Shown in pieces: positions 1 through 5,343 of a DNA stretch of 7,110 bases. Within the stretch, counting starts at the first letter, position 1, and every line of letters starts with the position of its first letter. The DNA comes from Thermacetogenium sp. UBA4966 (GTDB lineage Bacteria > Bacillota > DSM-12270 > Thermacetogeniales > Thermacetogeniaceae): contig DHAA01000050.1 of the NCBI GenBank assembly GCA_002397275.1, positions 1 through 7,110 of the forward strand, written 5' to 3'. The notes under the pieces were generated by a model, which was not told the origin of the DNA, ran no database searches, and saw only the letters and a program-made list of their open reading frames with translations. The position numbers were made by a program, and so were the translations under genes.

Positions 1-161
1 GAATAACCTACGTTCAGTCCCCTTATCATGATTCCCCAATCCCGAATGGGCATACTCCATTTTATAGATATTTTCTGATGCATCTTTGAAATAGATGTGG
101 AGCAGGTGGTCTTCGAATCCCGGGTGGACACCCTTTGGCGTACATAGAGGTGAGACTAATC
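1..161. other. Left-edge stretch without an assignable gene
   Basis: No gene can be assigned here. On the minus strand one frame is open for 55 codons, from 165 to the edge, beginning just after an in-frame TAA inside the end of the deacetylase gene. It reads like plausible protein (for example GVHPGFEDHLLHIYF, then KMEYAHSGLGNHDKG), but it has no start codon with a ribosome site and resembles no family I recognise. A hairpin CATCT-N7-AGATG (about 80-96) and the string TTCGAATCC (113-121) look vaguely tRNA-like but do not fold into a tRNA. No terminator for the deacetylase gene is evident here. Confidence 0.3.
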
Positions 162-1151
162 TTATTTATAAGGATTGATCTGAAGCATCTCTCCTAAGTC
201 AACAAACTGGTAACCTTTCTGCCGCAAAATAGTGATAATTTCAGGCAAGGCCTTTACTGTTTCTGTCTTATCGCTATCACAGTGCATGAGAATAATATCC
301 CCCGGCCTCACGTGCTCGGTAACATTCTTGACGATATTGTTCTTTTCTTTCTGTGACCAGTCTAAGGTATCGATGGACCATAAAATAATTTTGCCGCCTC
401 TGTTTTTGATTGCACGCGCCACTTTTTCATCCACTTCTCCATATGGCGGCCTGATGAAAGCAGGCCTTTCCCCAATCAATTCATAAATTTTATCCTCCGA
501 CATCTCTACTTCTCTTCTGATTTCTTGCTCTTCCATTGCATTCAGCTGCCGGTGGCTCCAGGTATGGCTTAAAACCAGGTGTCCTTCCTGATAAGCGGTA
601 TTGATAATTTCAGGGTACTGCTCAATCTTATTCCCTACGAAAAAAAAGCTGGCCTTCACATGGTATCTTTTTAAAATGTTCAGTACCTGCGGGGTGATCT
701 CGCCGTCAGGGCCGTCATCAAATGTCAAGCAAACCATTTTCTTTCCCGTATACCCATTAATATAAATAAGACCGGGGTGATTTCCCGCAAATTTGACAAT
801 ATCACTTCGCCATTTTTTCATGTTGCCAAGCTGTTCTTCGTTTAAATTTTTAGATTCGCCTTTAATTTGATAAATTTTAGAAGTGCCGGCGTTAGACTTA
901 TTATCCTTGGCGCCGGATTGATCTGCATCATCATCAGCAGCATCAGCATCATCATCGTTTTCAGCAGTTGTTTGTTCATCATCTTTTAAATCGTCTTCGT
1001 CTTCCTTTTGCTCGGTCGATTCCAGATCATCCGATTGCTCTACAGCTTCAACCCCCTCAACAAAATCAATTATATAGGGTTGATCTAAACTAAAAATAGT
1101 TATCATAATAAAGGTGATCACCAATACCGCGAATCCAAAAGGCTTGTTCAT
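162..1151 (-). CDS. Membrane-anchored polysaccharide deacetylase (NodB homology domain)
   Basis: This 329-residue protein should be a metal-dependent, carbohydrate-esterase-4 deacetylase removing N-acetyl groups from a cell-wall polymer such as peptidoglycan. Residues 5-22 form one hydrophobic segment (uncleaved anchor or signal). Residues 35-83 are a low-complexity Asp/Glu-rich linker, and the NodB domain covers about 135-325. All family motifs are visible: TFDDGP at 143-148 (general base and metal Asp), HTWSH at 196-200 (two metal His), RPPYGE at 234-239, DTLDW at 261-265 and LMH at 288-290, so it is expected to be active. I chose ATG 1151 because AAGGTGG precedes it at good spacing. An in-frame start at 1205 would add 18 polar residues ahead of the anchor and lacks such a site. 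The gene stands alone, with a promoter at 1221-1249. The layout recalls PdaB-like sporulation deacetylases, but the substrate and any sporulation role are inference. Confidence 0.93.
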   Translation of the reverse strand: MNKPFGFAVLVITFIMITIFSLDQPYIIDFVEGVEAVEQSDDLESTEQKEDEDDLKDDEQTTAENDDDADAADDDADQSGAKDNKSNAGTSKIYQIKGESKNLNEEQLGNMKKWRSDIVKFAGNHPGLIYINGYTGKKMVCLTFDDGPDGEITPQVLNILKRYHVKASFFFVGNKIEQYPEIINTAYQEGHLVLSHTWSHRQLNAMEEQEIRREVEMSEDKIYELIGERPAFIRPPYGEVDEKVARAIKNRGGKIILWSIDTLDWSQKEKNNIVKNVTEHVRPGDIILMHCDSDKTETVKALPEIITILRQKGYQFVDLGEMLQINPYK

Positions 1152-1220
1152 AAAAATAAGCCACCTTCGCTGATTTTTATACTTCCATTCGCAGTCAATC
1201 GACAAAATTCCTGCTGTATG

Positions 1221-1249
1221 TTTATAGTATAAGGCTAAACGTTAATCAA
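1221..1249 (-). promoter_or_regulatory. Candidate sigma-A-type promoter of the deacetylase gene
   Basis: On the minus strand TTGATT (1244-1249) is followed after exactly 17 bases by TATAAA (1221-1226). Each hexamer is close to consensus. It would start transcription near 1214, leaving a leader of about 60 bases before ATG 1151. Imperfect repeats overlap its -35 side. The match is by eye. Confidence 0.5.
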
Positions 1250-1290
1250 AATGATGTTAATTCCTAAGAGTTTATTGAAATTATGTTAAT
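1245..1290 (-). repeat. Two imperfect direct repeats upstream of the deacetylase promoter
   Basis: On the minus strand a 17-base unit beginning ATTAACAT occurs at 1274-1290 and again at 1245-1261, identical at 14 of 17 positions and offset by 29 bases. The second copy overlaps the TTGATT -35 box, and a third ATTAAC lies at 1241-1246. This is a possible regulator-binding region, but the DNA is AT-rich and chance similarity cannot be excluded. Confidence 0.35.
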
Positions 1291-1346
1291 CCAGGGAAAC
1301 AAGACGGTTTAATGCTGAATAATTTCTAAAGATCGGTGAGAGGAAA

Positions 1347-1380
1347 GAGTGGGGATTCTGTTGGAACAGGATCCCCACTT
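1347..1380 (-). terminator. Terminator hairpin at the end of the copper operon
   Basis: AGTGGGGAT (1348-1356) pairs perfectly with ATCCCCACT (1371-1379). The stem continues inward through a T-G pair and CTGT/ACAG to a four-base loop, about 14 pairs in all. On the minus strand, about 25 bases beyond the copZ stop, it is followed by CTCTTTCCTCT, a pyrimidine-rich but weak U-tract. It should end the csoR-copA-copZ transcript before the deacetylase promoter. Confidence 0.75.
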
Positions 1381-1405
1381 GACCATGATGGTTTCTTTCA
1401 CGGCA

Positions 1406-1612
1406 TTATTTTACCTTATAACCTGCCGCGGCAATCGCCTTCTTGATCTGTGATTCTCCGACCTTTTCTTGATCAAAGGATACTGTCAGCGCGCCCTGTT
1501 CCACATCAGCGCTTGCCTCTAAAACGCCGTCCAATTGATTAACCGCCTTTTCGACCGCGTTTTTACAATGCCCGCACTGCATGCCTTCAACTTTCAACAA
1601 TAGCTTTTCCAT
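1406..1612 (-). CDS. copZ: Copper chaperone CopZ (heavy-metal-associated domain)
   Basis: A 68-residue single HMA-domain protein. The metal loop GMQCGHC is at residues 10-16, with Cys13 and Cys16 as the Cu(I) thiolate ligands. The pattern continues with conserved ferredoxin-like fold features such as LDGV and a C-terminal AAGYKV. Length and motif fit CopZ, a cytosolic carrier that binds Cu(I) and hands it to the N-terminal domains of CopA or to CsoR. A near-ideal ribosome site (AAAGGAGGT) precedes ATG 1612. It is the third gene of the copper operon, 71 bases after copA with no terminator between, and a strong hairpin follows it. The AT-rich gap could contain a weak extra promoter, which I cannot establish. 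Specificity for copper rather than mercury or another metal is inferred from the neighbours. Confidence 0.95.
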   Translation of the reverse strand: MEKLLLKVEGMQCGHCKNAVEKAVNQLDGVLEASADVEQGALTVSFDQEKVGESQIKKAIAAAGYKVK

Positions 1613-1683
1613 GGCTACCTCCTTTCAGAAACCCTTGTTTAGAGTTTTCTTTTATATTTATATCTGATTGTTTTTTGGACAGG

Positions 1684-4161
1684 TTAACCGGCGGTGGCCG
1701 TATCTGTTATAGTGGCTGTTCTACTGGAGTTAGACCGGTCCGGGTTATAGCGTTTTAAAAGCAGTGAATTGGTGACCACCGATACAGAACTCAAGGCCAT
1801 GGCTATTCCCCCCATAACCGGTGTGAATATGCCGAAAATAGCCAGGGGAATAGTGATCACATTATAGAAAAATGCCCAGAAAAGGTTTTGCCGTATTTTG
1901 CGCAGTGTCATGCGGGAAAGACGTATTGCGGAAGCGATCTTATTCAGCTCGCCGTGCATCAGTGTTATAGAAGCGCTTTCCATCGCCACGTCTGTCCCCG
2001 TGCCGATGGCCATCCCCACATCGGCTGTGGCCAGAGCAGGGGCGTCGTTGATGCCGTCGCCGACCATGGCTACAGTGTATCCGGCATTTTTGAGCTTTTG
2101 CACCTCTTCAGCTTTATGTTGAGGCAAAACTTCAGCGATAACTTTGTCAATGCCTACTTGCCTGGCGATAGCTATTGCGGTTTTCTCTTGATCTCCGGTC
2201 AGCATGTAAATATCCAGCCCCATCTCTTTTAGTTCCGCAATAGCTTGACCGGCGTTTTCTTTGATCGTATCCGCTACAGCCGCCAGACCGGTCAAGCTAT
2301 TGCCCTGCATGGCGATGATCACGGTTTTGCCCTCATCCTCCCAGCTGCTTTTCTGCGGGAGCAGCGGAGACAGATCGATGCCCAGCGAAGCGGCAAGGGT
2401 TTCATTTCCGATCTGCCAGGTTTCACCCGCTAAGCTGAATCTGATCCCCTGCCCGGGAATAGCCTGAAAATCTTCGACGTTTTGCAGCGGTATCTCCAGC
2501 TCTTCAGCCTTTTTAACCACAGCCTGGCCGACGGGGTGTTCGGATTTTTTCTCGCCTGAGGCAATAATGCCCAGCAGCTTTCTCTCGTCAAACGGCGCCT
2601 GTGCGACGACATCCGTTACAGCCGGAATTCCCTTTGTAATAGTGCCGGTTTTATCCAGAACAACGGCATTGATCTTTCCCGCTTGCTCCAGATGATCCCC
2701 GCCCTTAATTAAAATACCCCTCTCTGCGCCTGCCCCTGTTCCCACCATGATCGCTGTGGGCGTGGCCAGCCCTAAGGCGCAGGGGCAGGCGACGACCAGC
2801 ACTGTGACCATATGCATCAATGCCTTCTCAAAACCGGCGCCGCTTATATACCAGCCGCCGAAGGTGAGCAAAGCGATGGCGATAATCGCAGGGACAAAGA
2901 CATTGGATACCCTGTCTGCCAGGCGCTGGATAGGGGCTTTAGAACCCTGGGCTGCTTCCACCATGCGAATAATCTGTGCCAGAACTGTGTCCTGGCCGAC
3001 CTTCGTTGCTCTGAAAGTAAAGCTTCCATATTTGTTGATCGATGCACCCACTACCGCATCGCCGGGATTCTTCTCTACAGGCATGCTTTCCCCGGTAAGA
3101 AGCGATTCATCGATACTGGTGTTCCCCTCCTGGATAATACCGTCCACAGGAACTCTTTCTCCCGGACGCACCACGATAAAATCATCAACCGCCACTTCCT
3201 CCACAGGTATATCAATTTCCGCCCCATTTCTGAGCACGCGCGCGGTCTTTGCCTGCAGCCCCATCAGTTTTTCTATCGCCTCAGACGTTTTTCCTTTAGC
3301 TACAGCCTCCAGCAGCTTGCCCAGTAAAATGATAGTCATCAGTATGGCGGCCGATTCAAAGTAAAAGACGTCCCAACCTGCTAAAAGAGAGATCAGGCTG
3401 TAAAAGTAAGCGACCGACGTCCCCAACGCCACCAAGACATCCATGTTTGCGCCGCCAGATTTCAAAGAATAGTAAGATCCGCGGTAAAAAGGCCAGCCGG
3501 CAAAAAACTGCACAGGCGTGGCTAAAGCCAGCTGTATCCAGGGGTTGATCATAAAGTGGCGGCCTGTATGCGAGAATATCATCATTACAGCCAGGGGCAG
3601 GGTAAAAACGACTGCGACCAAAAACCTGACTAATTGCCGGTTCTTCTCCTTTCGCCTGGCCTGGGCCGTCTCGCTGAGAGAAAGGTCGGCAGCCTTCTCT
3701 ACGTCATACCCCAGATCTTTTACCACTTTTTTCATCTCTAAAACAGTGACCATACCGGGGACATATCTGACGTTTGCCTTGTTGGTGGTCAGATTAACCG
3801 CAGCCTCCAGCACTCCCGGCAAAGAATTCAATCTTTGCTCAATGCGTGCGGAGCAGGCAGCGCAGGACATCCCGGAGATAAGCAGTTCCTCTTTTTTTCC
3901 CGGAACCTGATAACCCAATTCTGAGATTCGCTCGATCATTTGCCGGGGACTTATTTGTTCAGGGTCATAGCTGATCGTTCCTTTTTCCATGACCAGGTTA
4001 ACATTAGCGGACGAGACGCCGGGCAGAGCGTTTAAACCCTTTTCTACCCTGGTGGAGCAAGCCGCGCAGCTCATACCGGAAATAGGTATCGTCAGTGTCG
4101 CCTGTCCGGCTGTCTGCTGCATCTGTTCTGCTTCTTGACCGGATACACTCAATTTCACCAC
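1684..4161 (-). CDS. copA: Cu(I)-exporting P-type ATPase CopA (P1B-1)
   Basis: This 825-residue membrane pump exports Cu(I) from the cytosol using ATP. Two N-terminal HMA domains carry GMSCAAC at residues 29-35 and 97-103. Eight membrane segments can be placed at roughly 178-196, 207-221, 242-261, 267-284, 421-437, 451-471, 757-778 and 783-800. The actuator motif TGES is at 356-359 and the ion-site CPC at 459-461. DKTGT (503-507) contains the phosphorylated Asp503, SEHP (540-543) is the P1B His-Pro motif, and GDGINDAP is at 701-708. YN at 766-767 and MALSS at 788-792 complete the Cu(I)-type signature. The start is slightly uncertain: GTG 4161 sits only one base after AAGGAAGG, so GTG 4158 or TTG 4152 may be used. 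It lies 16 bases after csoR and is presumably co-transcribed. The C-terminal tail (about 808-825) is Ser/Thr-rich. Confidence 0.97.
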   Translation of the reverse strand: MVKLSVSGQEAEQMQQTAGQATLTIPISGMSCAACSTRVEKGLNALPGVSSANVNLVMEKGTISYDPEQISPRQMIERISELGYQVPGKKEELLISGMSCAACSARIEQRLNSLPGVLEAAVNLTTNKANVRYVPGMVTVLEMKKVVKDLGYDVEKAADLSLSETAQARRKEKNRQLVRFLVAVVFTLPLAVMMIFSHTGRHFMINPWIQLALATPVQFFAGWPFYRGSYYSLKSGGANMDVLVALGTSVAYFYSLISLLAGWDVFYFESAAILMTIILLGKLLEAVAKGKTSEAIEKLMGLQAKTARVLRNGAEIDIPVEEVAVDDFIVVRPGERVPVDGIIQEGNTSIDESLLTGESMPVEKNPGDAVVGASINKYGSFTFRATKVGQDTVLAQIIRMVEAAQGSKAPIQRLADRVSNVFVPAIIAIALLTFGGWYISGAGFEKALMHMVTVLVVACPCALGLATPTAIMVGTGAGAERGILIKGGDHLEQAGKINAVVLDKTGTITKGIPAVTDVVAQAPFDERKLLGIIASGEKKSEHPVGQAVVKKAEELEIPLQNVEDFQAIPGQGIRFSLAGETWQIGNETLAASLGIDLSPLLPQKSSWEDEGKTVIIAMQGNSLTGLAAVADTIKENAGQAIAELKEMGLDIYMLTGDQEKTAIAIARQVGIDKVIAEVLPQHKAEEVQKLKNAGYTVAMVGDGINDAPALATADVGMAIGTGTDVAMESASITLMHGELNKIASAIRLSRMTLRKIRQNLFWAFFYNVITIPLAIFGIFTPVMGGIAMALSSVSVVTNSLLLKRYNPDRSNSSRTATITDTATAG

Positions 4162-4177
4162 ACCTTCCTTGTTTAAT

Positions 4178-4501
4178 CTATCTGATCATTTTGAAAATCG
4201 TCTTCAGCACTTCATCGATCACCTGCTCATCGCCCTCTAAGAGCTGTTCTTTGATGCAGGACTTCATGTGCTTTTCCAGCAGCAGTTTGGTCACGCCGCT
4301 GAGCGCGGATTGAGCGGATGAGATTTGGTTCAAAACATCGTCGCAGTAAGCATTCTCTTCGATCATTCTCTTGATCCCCCGTACTTGCCCTTCAATACGG
4401 TTAAGCCGGGCAGCAAGCTGTTTGACCATTTGCTCATCCTGCCATACCCTTTTTCTATCGCTCTTTACGCAGGCAAAACACTCGTCGTTTATTTTGTCCA
4501 T
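4178..4501 (-). CDS. csoR: CsoR-family copper-sensing repressor
   Basis: A 107-residue all-helical protein of the CsoR/RcnR (DUF156) family. The hallmark segment RLNRIEGQVRGIKRMI spans residues 32-47. The metal triad Cys53-His78-Cys82 has the 25- and 4-residue spacings of M. tuberculosis CsoR (C36, H61, C65), which argues for Cu(I) rather than Ni(II)/Co(II) or formaldehyde sensing. In this family the apo-tetramer binds the operator and Cu(I) releases it. An extra N-terminal CFAC (Cys8, Cys11) could touch metal, though Cys-containing N-termini occur in relatives. I chose ATG 4501, preceded by GGGTGGTG. The in-frame ATG 4522 would lie at or before the predicted transcription start. This is the first gene of the operon, and the candidate operator lies in its own promoter, implying autorepression. 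Confidence 0.95.
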   Translation of the reverse strand: MDKINDECFACVKSDRKRVWQDEQMVKQLAARLNRIEGQVRGIKRMIEENAYCDDVLNQISSAQSALSGVTKLLLEKHMKSCIKEQLLEGDEQVIDEVLKTIFKMIR

Positions 4502-4527
4502 TTCGCACCACCCACCATCCATATAAT

Positions 4528-4556
4528 ATACTATACTACCCTACCCTATTTTACAA
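4528..4556 (-). promoter_or_regulatory. Candidate csoR-copA-copZ promoter with internal CsoR operator
   Basis: On the minus strand TTGTAA (4551-4556) serves as -35. TAGTAT (4528-4533) gives 17-base spacing, or TATAGT (4530-4535) gives 15. The spacer holds GGGTAGGGTAG, a tandem of the GGGTA half-site typical of CsoR operators (usually TACCC facing GGGTA). Repressor bound here would block polymerase directly. The tandem rather than clearly inverted arrangement is unusual, and the footprint is inferred. Confidence 0.55.
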
Positions 4557-4665
4557 GAAATGAATTCAACCGTAAAGCAAAATATTTTAAAAGAAAATTG
4601 TACAAACTACGGGCTAAAGAGACTAGAAATGGGATGATCACCTTTTGTCGGAGGAAAATACAGGT

Positions 4666-4687
4666 TTAGTATCATATTGAATACTAA
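4666..4687 (-). terminator. Weak AT-rich hairpin at the end of the Spo0E-like gene
   Basis: TTAGTAT (4666-4672) and ATACTAA (4681-4687) form a perfect seven-pair stem around an eight-base loop, overlapping the TAG stop of the Spo0E-like gene. The stem is AT-rich and no real T-run follows on the minus strand, so termination function is doubtful. Confidence 0.25.
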
Positions 4688-4884
4688 TTAGAATATTCAG
4701 GATGACTGCTTTGTGTCGTTACTTTCCTTTGGTTTGCTAGCTTTCCCATCAGCAAGTCCAATCTGCGGCTTTGGGCGAGGAGCACATCGCTTGTCCAGAA
4801 GGGCTGTTTGTTTTCAAGGGCTTGGCTTGCAAGGCGGTTGAGTTTCTCCCGCTCTCTTTCAATTTCTTTATACAGGTTATTCAT
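4684..4884 (-). CDS. Spo0E-like sporulation regulatory phosphatase
   Basis: A 66-residue helical-hairpin protein. Helix one is about residues 3-25 (charged, with EIEREREKLNRL at 7-18) and helix two about 31-52. Helix two contains LLAQSRRLDLLM, which matches the family SxxLD motif (Ser39, Leu42, Asp43) in the expected place. Spo0E-type proteins are small aspartyl phosphatases that dephosphorylate Spo0A~P in the cytosol and so restrain sporulation. Size, two-helix plan and motif support the family call. The target and phosphatase activity are inferred from relatives, and many clostridial members are uncharacterised. GGTGAG lies seven bases before ATG 4884. A weak promoter (ATTCAA 4949-4954, ATTATA 4928-4933 as read on plus, 15-base spacer) and an inverted repeat at 4898-4915 lie upstream. 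It is divergent from an HTH gene. Confidence 0.75.
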   Translation of the reverse strand: MNNLYKEIEREREKLNRLASQALENKQPFWTSDVLLAQSRRLDLLMGKLANQRKVTTQSSHPEYSN

Positions 4885-4897
4885 TTATTCTCACCAC

Positions 4898-4915
4898 ACT
4901 TTGTTTTATCAAAGT
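4898..4915. repeat. Inverted repeat ACTTTG-N6-CAAAGT ahead of the Spo0E-like gene
   Basis: Two perfect six-base arms (4898-4903 and 4910-4915) flank the spacer TTTTAT. The repeat sits between the candidate -10 (4928-4933) and the ribosome site of the Spo0E-like gene, where a repressor or an mRNA hairpin could act. It lies in the 129-base gap shared with the divergent HTH gene, so that protein is one possible ligand. Function is inference. Confidence 0.4.
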
Positions 4916-5013
4916 CTAATTCTTTAAATTATAAGTGTTACCTATATTATTCAATATTATACTCGGTTCACCTCTATAAAGCAAATGTTTAGACTGTTAT
5001 TGAGGTGAACGCA

Positions 5014-5256
5014 GTGCATAAAACTAAAGATTTAAATAACAAACGATACATTCAAATCGGCTTGAAAATCGCTTATTACAGAAAAATGAACGGCATGACC
5101 CAAGAGCAGCTCGCCGAGTCGATCGGCATCAGCCCCGGTTACCTCTCGCAGGTGGAAACACCGACATTTGTCCAGCCTATATCGCTGAAAACGCTCTTTG
5201 CGATAGCCGACCTATTTCAGGTGCCCCCTGCCAAGTTTTTGGAATTCGATGAGTAG
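5014..5256 (+). CDS. Small Xre/Cro-type helix-turn-helix regulator
   Basis: An 80-residue, almost single-domain DNA-binding protein. The HTH_3 fold covers about residues 14-72: GLKIAYYRKMNGMTQEQLAE, then the recognition region GISPGYLSQVE (38-48), then SLKTLFAIADLFQVPPAKFL (57-76), as in many Firmicute Xre regulators. There is no effector, metal or dimerisation domain beyond this. I chose GTG 5014 because GAGGTG (5002-5007) lies six bases before it; GTG 5005 would itself be part of that ribosome site. A weak promoter is possible, with TATACT at 4958-4963. It is transcribed divergently from the Spo0E-like gene and followed by a strong hairpin, so it is monocistronic. It might control itself and its divergent neighbour. 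The pairing recalls phase-regulator genes such as SinR, but it lacks a SinR-like C-terminal multimerisation domain. Confidence 0.88.
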   Translation: MHKTKDLNNKRYIQIGLKIAYYRKMNGMTQEQLAESIGISPGYLSQVETPTFVQPISLKTLFAIADLFQVPPAKFLEFDE

Positions 5257-5270
5257 TAATAGCAACGACA

Positions 5271-5299
5271 AGGCGGCATAGTTGAAAACTATACCGCCT
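5271..5299. terminator. Bidirectional terminator hairpin between convergent genes
   Basis: AGGCGG (5271-5276) pairs with CCGCCT (5294-5299). After one C/A mismatch ATAGTT (5278-5283) pairs with AACTAT (5287-5292) around a three-base loop, giving 12 pairs. It sits 14 bases after the HTH stop and about 45 beyond the acyl-CoA synthetase stop on the other strand. Neither side has a perfect T-run, but the position between convergent genes fits a shared terminator. Confidence 0.8.
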
Positions 5300-5343
5300 G
5301 CCGAAAAACATATTTTCTTTGGATAACTCTTTGCCGCGTAAAA

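Noticed and set aside
80..130. tRNA-like signals: a 5-bp/7-nt hairpin with GAA in the loop and TTCGAATCC downstream
   Set aside because: The T-stem does not pair, there is no D-arm, acceptor stem or CCA end at the right distances, and the same bases fit an open minus-strand frame.
1152..1205. Longer N-terminus for the deacetylase from a start at 1205
   Set aside because: It would put 18 polar, charged residues before the membrane segment and has no good ribosome site, whereas ATG 1151 has AAGGTGG.
2747..3364. Plus-strand open frames of up to 205 codons opposite copA
   Set aside because: They lie antisense to the conserved P-type ATPase core, have no family motifs, and are explained by the codon bias of copA.
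4502..4522. CsoR start at ATG 4522
   Set aside because: The predicted transcription start falls near 4521, so this codon would hardly be transcribed, and no ribosome site precedes it.
4644..4652. TTTGTCGGA, one mismatch from a Spo0A box, between csoR and the Spo0E-like gene
   Set aside because: A single imperfect 9-mer about 90 bases from the nearest promoter is expected by chance and lies downstream, not upstream, of the Spo0E-like gene.
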